From Palleniella intestinalis (lineage in GTDB: Bacteria; Bacteroidota; Bacteroidia; Bacteroidales; Bacteroidaceae), in the NCBI RefSeq assembly GCF_013166595.1, contig NZ_JABKKG010000005.1:250083-314082 (forward strand): a stretch of DNA of 64,000 nt, written 5' to 3'. A model generated the notes under the pieces. That model saw only the letters and a program-made list of their open reading frames with translations. It made no database searches and had not been told where the DNA came from. A program made the translations under genes and the position numbers. The number at the start of each line of letters is the position of its first letter. Within the stretch, counting starts at the first letter, position 1. This document shows, piece after piece, positions 9,208-15,757 of the stretch.

Positions 9208-10326
9208 TCAATGATTCAGAATCTTCCTCATAGTCTCCATTTTCGCCTCTGTCTCGTTCCATTCCTGTTCCTCCACACTGTCTTGCAGCAGTCCTCCTCC
9301 GGCATACAAATGGAAATTGCGTCTGTCCCTGATGTGCATGCAGCGCAGCGAGACATAGAGTTTGGTATGTCCGCAAACATCCAGCGGTCCGGCAAAACCA
9401 CTGTAATATCCGCGCGGAGTGTGCTCATTCCTGACGATAAAGTCAAACGTCTCATTCTTAGGCAGTCCGCATACGGCAGGCGTAGGATGCAGCATGTCGA
9501 GCAATCTGCCAACGCCGGCACCCTCCTCAAAAGCGAAACGGAAATCACTGCGCAAATGAACAAGGTTACCGGCACGAGCCGTGCAAGGTCCCGCCTCCGA
9601 CACATCATGGGAGAAACGCCCTATACATTCCTTTATATATGTCGCGACATACCGCTGTTCCTGTATGTTCTTATCACTCCAAGCCGGACAGTTGTCAGGT
9701 GAAAGGCTTCCGCAGCCATTGCCCAAAGGCACATCAAACAGCAAAGCGTCACCTTCAAGCTGCATTGTCCCGGCAAGCGCAATGGTGTGCCATGCGTCAC
9801 CTTCTTGTTCCAAAAGGACTTCAGGCGTAGCCATAAGCCACGTGCCACTCAGGGGTGTTGAGAACAATGCCACAAACATGCGTGGATAAGTCTCACATGC
9901 CTTACGGAACAAGGCAAACGGACTTTTCTCGCAAGAGACTGTCTCTGCGGACATTCTTGCCAGCACAATCTTGCGGAACACACCCGAAACAAGGCGGTCA
10001 TGGCAGTTCTTGAAATCGTGGGAGTAATGCTCTCGCTCTGCCCCGGATGCTTCTTCATCGGCGGAAGCATCATCAAGCACACTCATCTTGTCAATCAGTT
10101 CCGCCACATCCGCAGGGATTTCGCCAACACTACCATAAGTGTTGGTGGTCTCCGGCTGCAGCAGGACTATCGGCTTGTCATCACTAACGACAAAAGGAGC
10201 GATGACGAACCCACTGTGTCCGTCAAGTTCTTGGCATGATTCAAGGTGCAGAGGCACACTTTCCGCCTGCATCATGAAGGTGCATTTCTCTTCCTTCGGT
10301 AATCTGTAAACAGCATAGCCTGCCAT
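9208..10326 (-). CDS. menF: Isochorismate synthase (MenF/EntC type)
   Basis: Converts chorismate to isochorismate, the entry step to menaquinone. The 372-residue protein is a chorismate-binding enzyme. Recognisable blocks are LAGTM (about 185), EQRYVATYI, HPTPAVCGLPK and RGYYSGFAGPL, which hold the Mg- and chorismate-binding residues of the family. The N-terminal third is poorly conserved, as usual. Its ATG lies one base after the stop of the upstream thioesterase gene and menD follows 7 bases later, so the three form a tight operon. The neighbouring menD favours a menaquinone rather than a siderophore role. Confidence 0.93.
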   Translation of the reverse strand: MAGYAVYRLPKEEKCTFMMQAESVPLHLESCQELDGHSGFVIAPFVVSDDKPIVLLQPETTNTYGSVGEIPADVAELIDKMSVLDDASADEEASGAEREHYSHDFKNCHDRLVSGVFRKIVLARMSAETVSCEKSPFALFRKACETYPRMFVALFSTPLSGTWLMATPEVLLEQEGDAWHTIALAGTMQLEGDALLFDVPLGNGCGSLSPDNCPAWSDKNIQEQRYVATYIKECIGRFSHDVSEAGPCTARAGNLVHLRSDFRFAFEEGAGVGRLLDMLHPTPAVCGLPKNETFDFIVRNEHTPRGYYSGFAGPLDVCGHTKLYVSLRCMHIRDRRNFHLYAGGGLLQDSVEEQEWNETEAKMETMRKILNH

Positions 10327-10327
10327 A

Positions 10328-10786
10328 TCAAACTTCCTTGGTATTAGTTTGTTTTGTCATTTCTTCTTCCGTCACAGCATGACGTCGCTTAAGGTAGTTC
10401 ATCACATTAACCGTCGATATGAGATTCCCTGCAGAGTCCGTGACAGAGACATTCCACACATGCAGCCTCCTGCCTTTGTTCAACAGCCGTGCCCGTGCCG
10501 TCACCGTATCGCCTTCGGCAACAGACTTCAGATGATTGCCGCTGACACTCACTCCAACACACATATCGTCAGGACACAGGGCAATGGAACCGGCACCGGC
10601 AAGAGTCTCCGCCAATGCCATTGTCGCACCGCCACTGAGGATGCCGAACGGCTGCCTTGTGCGCTTGTCGACACTCATGACCGCTACACACTCGTCAATC
10701 TCCGGAGTGGAGACAAGTGTTATACCTAATGAAGTTGACAGACCGTCGATGCGTTCTGTCAACTCTTTCACACTGCTTAAATCCAT
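10328..10786 (-). CDS. Hotdog-fold acyl-CoA thioesterase (MenI/PaaI-like)
   Basis: A 152-residue hotdog thioesterase. In a men operon its likely job is to release DHNA from DHNA-CoA, as YdiI/MenI does in E. coli. The core motif reads QPFGILSGGATMALAE (45-60). From memory of E. coli YdiI, the residues used there are Gln48, His54 and Glu63. Here Gln45 and Glu60 keep the same spacing, but the His position is Ser51. The AGT codon is clear, so this is not a frame problem. The enzyme may be active with the Glu alone, or have another substrate. The last 20 residues are a polar tail. Confidence 0.82.
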   Translation of the reverse strand: MDLSSVKELTERIDGLSTSLGITLVSTPEIDECVAVMSVDKRTRQPFGILSGGATMALAETLAGAGSIALCPDDMCVGVSVSGNHLKSVAEGDTVTARARLLNKGRRLHVWNVSVTDSAGNLISTVNVMNYLKRRHAVTEEEMTKQTNTKEV

Positions 10787-10816
10787 AAATACACTTTAAT
10801 TGCGGCAAGCATACTG

Positions 10817-11047
10817 TCACCGCAGCTTTGCGAACAGCCAGAGCACAACGACCGCACCGACTATGGCTGTTATCATCTCCCCTATCCAACTGTAAGCAGT
10901 CAGACCGAAAAGGCCGAAAACCCAACTTCCGACAACTCCGCCCAGTAGTCCCAAGAACAGATTTACAAGGCAACCACTGCCTTCTCCTTTCTGCAGCCGG
11001 CTTGCAATATATCCGGCAACGATTCCGCTGATTATTCCGCTGATCAT
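10817..11047 (-). CDS. GlsB/YeaQ/YmgE-type small membrane protein
   Basis: A 76-residue, very hydrophobic protein with three predicted membrane helices (about 2-20, 26-48 and 54-73). The glycine pattern (GIISGIVAGYIA, NLFLGLLGGVVGSWVFG) is typical of the transglycosylase-associated/GlsB family, often linked to envelope or general stress. The molecular function is not established for the family. It ends 30 bases before the thioesterase start and may share its transcript. Confidence 0.88.
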   Translation of the reverse strand: MISGIISGIVAGYIASRLQKGEGSGCLVNLFLGLLGGVVGSWVFGLFGLTAYSWIGEMITAIVGAVVVLWLFAKLR

Positions 11048-11131
11048 GTTCGTAAAAGTTTTAAATTATTAATATGAATCACTAACTCTATCATGCCTGA
11101 AACGGCACAATTCCTTTTTACCTTAATATAA

Positions 11132-11716
11132 TCATTCTATGCACTCCACCCTGTCCTCTTCCGTTATCTCACGCACGACACGGCATGGATTGCCGACGGC
11201 AAGAGTGTACGGCGGTATGTCATGCGTCACCACACTTCCTGCACCGATGACAGCACCGTCGCCGATTGTCACTCCGGGAAGGACAACCACATTGGCGGCA
11301 AGCCACACATCATTGCCAATGGTGACAGGAGCGGCCTTCATCACGCCCTCGTTCCTCTGGTCCGGCAGCAAGGCATGGGTAATGGTGTAGATGCCGCAGT
11401 TGGGACCGATGAACACGTTGTCGCCAATGGTCACCATGCCCTCGTCGAGTATGGTAAGGTTGAAATTCGAGATAAAATTCTTACCTATGGAAATGTTCTT
11501 CCCAAAATCGCACCGGAAAGGAGAATGGACACAGAAAGAGTCTCCTATGCTTCCCAAGATCCTGCGCACCAGTTCCTCACGCTCCTCCTTGTTCTCTGGA
11601 GGTGTGGCATTGAGCTTGAAGCACAAACTCTCCGTCGCATTCAGCATTTCCAGAATCTCCGGAGCAAAGCCGTAGACCCATTTCCCGGCATGCAAATCAT
11701 CCATGAGTTTATTCAT
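11132..11716 (-). CDS. Maltose/galactoside O-acetyltransferase family protein (sugar O-acetyltransferase)
   Basis: Transfers acetyl from acetyl-CoA to a sugar hydroxyl. The N-terminal Mac-type helical region (MNKLMDDLHAGKWVYG) is followed by left-handed beta-helix hexapeptide repeats (for example ISIGKNF, VTIGDNVFIGPN, VTIGNDVWLAANVVVLPGVTIGDGAVIGAGS). The expected active-site His is in TITHALLP. The open frame could start at 11803, but that extension contains a good promoter -7 box (11770-11777), so the start at 11716 is preferred. This gives 194 residues, the usual family size. The physiological substrate is unknown. Confidence 0.88.
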   Translation of the reverse strand: MNKLMDDLHAGKWVYGFAPEILEMLNATESLCFKLNATPPENKEEREELVRRILGSIGDSFCVHSPFRCDFGKNISIGKNFISNFNLTILDEGMVTIGDNVFIGPNCGIYTITHALLPDQRNEGVMKAAPVTIGNDVWLAANVVVLPGVTIGDGAVIGAGSVVTHDIPPYTLAVGNPCRVVREITEEDRVECIE

Positions 11717-11769
11717 TGTCAGCAAGTCTAAGTAAACAATCCCTTTGTCGTGACATTCATTGTCAGGTG

Positions 11770-11777
11770 CAAAGATA
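11770..11777 (-). promoter_or_regulatory. Promoter -7 box of the acetyltransferase gene; decides its start
   Basis: The minus strand reads TATCTTTG, a TAnnTTTG match, 53 bases before the preferred ATG. Because it falls inside the longest open frame, it argues against the upstream ATG at 11803. Confidence 0.55.
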
Positions 11778-11890
11778 ATACTTTTTTCCCGTATCTCCGC
11801 CAACCTTCACAATTTTTCATTTCCTCTAACAAATCATGCTTTTTGCACAACTATTAAGCAAGCAAGAAATTGAGTGACGGCGCACCGCCT

Positions 11891-11934
11891 TGCGGCACTT
11901 TAGCAGCGTCAGCTTGTCCGCAAAGCAGCATACG
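11891..11934. repeat. Dispersed 44-base motif, copy 1
   Basis: Aligns without gaps to 15681-15724 with about 35 of 44 bases identical. Shared cores are CAGCGTCAGCTTG and AGCAGCATACG. Both copies are intergenic. Confidence 0.6.
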
Positions 11935-12025
11935 GATTCCGATTCCCACCAAGCCGTGACTATGCCGGAAAGCCCCATTTCATGCAAACGTTTATCCTTC
12001 AAAAACACCCATTTATCCCATTTTA

Positions 12026-12061
12026 CCCCCCCCATTTTTTCTAAAAAAAATATTACCTTTA
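12026..12061 (+). promoter_or_regulatory. C8 tract followed by a near-consensus -7 box
   Basis: Eight C (12026-12033) lead into a T6 run and an A8 run, then TACCTTTA (12054-12061), one base off TAnnTTTG. It is 90 bases before the ATG of the large secreted protein. The C tract lies just upstream of where the -33 region would be. The rest of 11804-12150 holds no gene apart from the 44-base motif. Confidence 0.35.
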
Positions 12062-12150
12062 CAGCGTGTTTCAGAACTCATGCAATTTGAGAGAAATTAT
12101 TAATCACACTATAAACCATAAATATTGACTAACTTCAAAAAGAATCAGGC

Positions 12151-14841
12151 ATGAAAAAAGCATCTCTTTTATGCGGGCTCATTGTTCTGCTTGCTGCATT
12201 CGCCTTTCCTGTAGAAATGTTTGCAGACAATTACAAATCCGTGGTCTCCGTTTCTACGAATCAAACTGCTGACAACAGGAAATTTACAAAGAAACGTGGC
12301 GCAGCAGACACATTCTACAGAGACATCATTTTGTCAAATTACGAGGATGTTGACTATCTTGACATCAAATTCAAGGTAACAGACAGCAGTGACAATGTAA
12401 CCGAACTTGGCTATTACGATACAGACCAGGCGGGTAATCCGAGTAATATTATTGACGATTTCAACGGAACTCCTGAGAAATATTGGTGTTCAACAAAAGG
12501 AGATATATACTTCAAATTGTCCATTAAGGAACTAAGAACGAAGTACACTCGATGTACACTTACACTGACTTTCAAAGAGATGGGAAAGGATAGCAATCCA
12601 TATTGGTATGTTAGTGTCAAAGGAACAGAAATATCTCCTGACGCTGTCTTCAATGACGCCTATTATTTCATAAGCGACCTTTCCGATTGGAAACCACGTG
12701 AATGCTTCCGCTTTTCACCGTCACGCATAAGAGAAGGCGGAAATTTAAATGAGCAATATCAAAATTTCAATTTCCGTGATTTCTTGTTGGACGAGAAGCA
12801 TGCAGACAAAGAATCCATAACTTACTGGATTGCGACAGGCGATGGTAAAGTTGTATACAGACCATATACGGATAATTACGTGTTGGGCAAGAATGCAGCT
12901 TATGAAACCAAGAAAGGTAATATCAAATTATATGAGTCTTACGGCTGCCTTAAGAATGGCGATAAAGCATTCAAACTGAACCGTGGAACAGCAGAGTCCT
13001 ACACAATATTTATTAATACGCAAACCAATGAACTTGAGTTCATAGCCAATGACAAGTATGTCGGACGAGGAAATATTTCCGAGAAAGGCTACTATCTTGT
13101 AGGCAATTTCACACAAGCAGAAGCACATATCAATATTGACCCGACCAAGAGCGACAGCCGACGCGAGATGAGGAAGAGCTGGTACAAAGACGGCAGAGAA
13201 CATCTTGAATGGAACAAGACAGATGAAGAAGCTGACAGCGTACTTTTCAGAGCCACCATCCCTAAGCCTGCGGAAGGCTGGAATCAACTTTACCTTATGG
13301 TATTTGACAAGAATGACATTGAAACTTGGAGCAATCTTACCTCAGACATTGAAAGATGGGGAAAGGCTATACGCCCACAATGTCAATGGGTTAAAACAAG
13401 CGTTGGTCTCGACTGCACAGCATTACACGGAGGATTGGTTTCACGAAACGAGGGAGGCGATGGCAATGGCTGGAGCGCAAGCCAGGCTCTCAACCCACAA
13501 GTTGACGATAGTTATACGTCCTACACGTTCTCAATGAACATCACGACGTCGACATATAACCTCGTGTTCAACAAAGGTATGTATATCATTGGACCGGCGG
13601 TCACCGACCAAAAAGACGAAGAAGATTACAGAGACGATGACGGCTGGAGCATATACGACCCTGACCACCAGACAAAACATGCGCTGCGCATGTACTATAA
13701 CCGTGACTCACGTTGCTATACCTACCGTGGCAAACCGGAGGATGGAGCTACAACGGAAGACATGCTTGCAAAGGATGAGCAGCCTGTGCACTTCGAAGCC
13801 GGAGAAAAGTTCGCATTCGTCTACAACAAGGACTTTACGCAAACGTCATTCATGGGCGACCGCGTTTCACCAAAGTCTTTGATTAAAAAGAATGAAAAGG
13901 ACGAATACGTATCCACTGAGACAGACGAATACAATCTGGCAGACAACGACTACTTGAACGACAACAAGGACACACAGTATGTCAACTATCTGCGTACCGG
14001 CAGCGCATCGAAGAAAAAATACAACGAGGAAAGCAAAGAAATCAGAGCATGCGATTTCGGTCTGCCTACGGGTAACTATTTCATCAGACTGTACATCCGC
14101 CAGGACGGCGACATGCAGAAAATCTACTATTTGCTGAACCGTGCATACACTTTCTACCGCCCGTACGCTGACAAAGTGGAGGGCTACGACACATTCAAGT
14201 CTTTCTGCGACTACCATGCTGTCATCGTTCCTGACGGCATCGACATCCTTTATGTCACAGAAGCCGACTTAAGCACCATGACGGCAAAGGTGGCAAAGTA
14301 CGAGCCGGAAGTGATTGACAGCAAAAGGATTCTCCCTGCCAACACGCCTGTAATCCTTGCGCAGAAGACAAACAGCGTGAACAAGACTCTCGAGAAACCT
14401 GTCATAAGTATGGAGTACTACGAAGAGCCGAATTACAAAGAGGGACAGGATATTCCTGGAAACATGCTTAAAGGGCAGATTTCACGCAAGCATATCGAAA
14501 TGACTGAGCAGATTGGAGGTGAATACTATACAAACTACCTCTTCGGCTACAAGAAGAGAAACGGCAGCGACAAGCCTGCAACAATAGGCTTCTACCAGCC
14601 TGGCGACGGCAATTGCTCTATAAACACAGCCTATCTGCAAGTCAAAGGCAAGATTCCTTCTTCCTCTGCAAGCAAGGGATGGACAATGGCATTCGATTTC
14701 GGGACGACAGCCATCGAGAGTGTGAAGGAGGACAATGTCATGACGGATGACAGCTACTACACCCTGCAAGGCATGAAAATAGCACGCCCGACAACAAAGG
14801 GCATATACATTCACAACAACAAAAAAATCATCATAAAATGA
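12151..14841 (+). CDS. Large secreted protein, function unknown (896 aa)
   Basis: A clear Sec signal peptide spans residues 1-25 (hydrophobic core LLCGLIVLLAAFAF, cleavage after MFA). The mature part is rich in Tyr, Asp and Lys. It contains spaced strand-like openings such as YYFISDLSDW, YYLVGNFTQ and MYIIGPAV, which suggest several beta-sandwich modules as in glycan-binding surface proteins, though I cannot assign a family. The C-terminus YYTLQGMKIARP...GIYIHNNKK resembles the short C-terminal motifs of many Prevotella secreted proteins and may be a T9SS-type sorting tail. The stop codon overlaps the start of the next gene by 4 bases (ATGA). There are no catalytic motifs that I can recognise. 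Confidence 0.75.
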   Translation: MKKASLLCGLIVLLAAFAFPVEMFADNYKSVVSVSTNQTADNRKFTKKRGAADTFYRDIILSNYEDVDYLDIKFKVTDSSDNVTELGYYDTDQAGNPSNIIDDFNGTPEKYWCSTKGDIYFKLSIKELRTKYTRCTLTLTFKEMGKDSNPYWYVSVKGTEISPDAVFNDAYYFISDLSDWKPRECFRFSPSRIREGGNLNEQYQNFNFRDFLLDEKHADKESITYWIATGDGKVVYRPYTDNYVLGKNAAYETKKGNIKLYESYGCLKNGDKAFKLNRGTAESYTIFINTQTNELEFIANDKYVGRGNISEKGYYLVGNFTQAEAHINIDPTKSDSRREMRKSWYKDGREHLEWNKTDEEADSVLFRATIPKPAEGWNQLYLMVFDKNDIETWSNLTSDIERWGKAIRPQCQWVKTSVGLDCTALHGGLVSRNEGGDGNGWSASQALNPQVDDSYTSYTFSMNITTSTYNLVFNKGMYIIGPAVTDQKDEEDYRDDDGWSIYDPDHQTKHALRMYYNRDSRCYTYRGKPEDGATTEDMLAKDEQPVHFEAGEKFAFVYNKDFTQTSFMGDRVSPKSLIKKNEKDEYVSTETDEYNLADNDYLNDNKDTQYVNYLRTGSASKKKYNEESKEIRACDFGLPTGNYFIRLYIRQDGDMQKIYYLLNRAYTFYRPYADKVEGYDTFKSFCDYHAVIVPDGIDILYVTEADLSTMTAKVAKYEPEVIDSKRILPANTPVILAQKTNSVNKTLEKPVISMEYYEEPNYKEGQDIPGNMLKGQISRKHIEMTEQIGGEYYTNYLFGYKKRNGSDKPATIGFYQPGDGNCSINTAYLQVKGKIPSSSASKGWTMAFDFGTTAIESVKEDNVMTDDSYYTLQGMKIARPTTKGIYIHNNKKIIIK

Positions 14842-15056
14842 AAAAGGAGGAACAAAAAAGAATGAAAAAGAAGTATGTCAAGCCTGAAATAAGAATAATC
14901 CCCTTGGACATGGAGGAGCTCCTTGCGCCTATCATTTCAAGCACGATTCATCAGGGCGAAGGTGACGACAACGAAGGTCAGATGAGCAAAGGGGACGCGT
15001 TCGAGGACGATTGGGGGAACCCGTTCTCTGACAGTCCGTCTGAAGAGGGCTTCTGA
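14838..15056 (+). CDS. 72-aa small acidic protein, precursor-like, translationally coupled
   Basis: Starts inside the stop of the secreted-protein gene (ATGA overlap), so the two are translationally coupled. A basic head (MKKEEQKRMKKK) leads to YVKPEIRIIPLDMEELLA, then an acidic C-terminal half with DDWGNPF. The K-Y-x-x-P-x-I ... E-x-L-L-A pattern is one I associate with many short Prevotella/Bacteroides proteins. It also recalls the YxxP leader motif of some modified-peptide precursors. No maturation enzyme, protease or exporter is adjacent, so a RiPP role is only a possibility. An internal ATG at 14862 gives a shorter product. Confidence 0.65.
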   Translation: MKKEEQKRMKKKYVKPEIRIIPLDMEELLAPIISSTIHQGEGDDNEGQMSKGDAFEDDWGNPFSDSPSEEGF

Positions 15057-15067
15057 GAAGGCTGCAA

Positions 15068-15439
15068 AAAAACGTCATGAGTTTTCTTATTCTCTATTTA
15101 TCATAACAGTCAGAAACGAAGCTTTCACAAGCGAAAGGTGGCACTTGGCATTGCCCTCCGTCACCTTTCATGCCGCTGACGGTTACCGCTGACCATGCGA
15201 AAGGTTACCGTCTGTAGTGCGGAAGGATAGGAAAAGCACTGTGATTCATTACCAAAAACGTGCGAAAGGTAACGAATTGCAGTGCTTTTTTTGTCAGGAC
15301 GTCACGGCTTTCCACAACAACGTACTGACATACAGCAACATAGCACAGACGCAAAATCCTGCGATATTTTCCCGTTTATTGTCCCTTGATTGTCTTCACG
15401 CGAAATACGGAGGGCAAAAACGCAATGAGTTTTCTTATT
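15068..15439. repeat. 24-base direct repeat bracketing a repeat cluster
   Basis: Copies at 15068-15091 and 15416-15439 agree at 22 of 24 bases (core ATGAGTTTTCTTATT). They bracket the modular repeat cluster at 15131-15290. There is no gene between them. The pair could mark an insertion or a deletion-prone segment. Confidence 0.55.
15131..15290. repeat. Intergenic modular repeat cluster, copy B
   Basis: Contains GCGAAAGGTGGCAC, TCACCTTTCATGCC, GACGGTTACCG, CATGCGAAAGGTTACC and GTGCGAAAGGTAACG, with GCATTGC and GCAGTGC linkers. It lies between convergent genes (the 72-aa gene and the outer-membrane receptor). Same family as 338, 23180, 51871 and 61889. Confidence 0.6.
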
Positions 15440-15538
15440 GGTGTCAGGTAAAATAACGTGAGTCCGATGAATTTGCGTTATTTGATGCTATCAAAAAGAA
15501 TGCCATAAAAAGCATCGTGAAACGGTGACTCTTCGTTA

Positions 15539-15690
15539 ACCCCGCATGGAGGCGCAGCCGAACATGCAGGGTGTCCCAGGGCAAGTAATTCTGCACCGTA
15601 AGACGGTGCCTCACACTGAAGGGGAGTGTTATGGGCGTATTTATGCATGAGACACCGTCTTACGGTGCAGGCTGACTCCATGCGGTGATT
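15539..15690. repeat. Large imperfect inverted repeat with nested hairpins
   Basis: The outer arms carry CCGCATGGAG...CAGCC and its inverted form GGCTGACTCCATGCGG. The inner arms at about 15591-15613 and 15648-15670 are near-perfect inverted copies, each containing its own hairpin GCACCGT/ACGGTGC. The spacer has no gene. The whole could extrude as a cruciform, or be a miniature element without its own transposase. Confidence 0.6.
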
Positions 15691-15724
15691 TTACAGCGTC
15701 AGCTTGCACGCTGAGCAGCATACG
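15681..15724. repeat. Dispersed 44-base motif, copy 2
   Basis: Partner of 11891-11934 at about 80 percent identity. It abuts the right arm of the inverted repeat, so the motif may be part of a larger mobile unit. Confidence 0.6.
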
Positions 15725-15757
15725 CTGATGTATGTGCCCGGTAAAGAAACAGTCAGG

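Noticed and set aside
11826..12035. 69-codon minus-strand frame starting in the C8 tract
   Set aside because: It runs through the dispersed 44-base motif, is Cys/Trp-rich, and its start depends on the homopolymer.
15131..15290. Possible CRISPR array in the repeat-rich intergenic stretches
   Set aside because: Repeat words are short, alternate in orientation and have unequal spacers; no cas gene is present.
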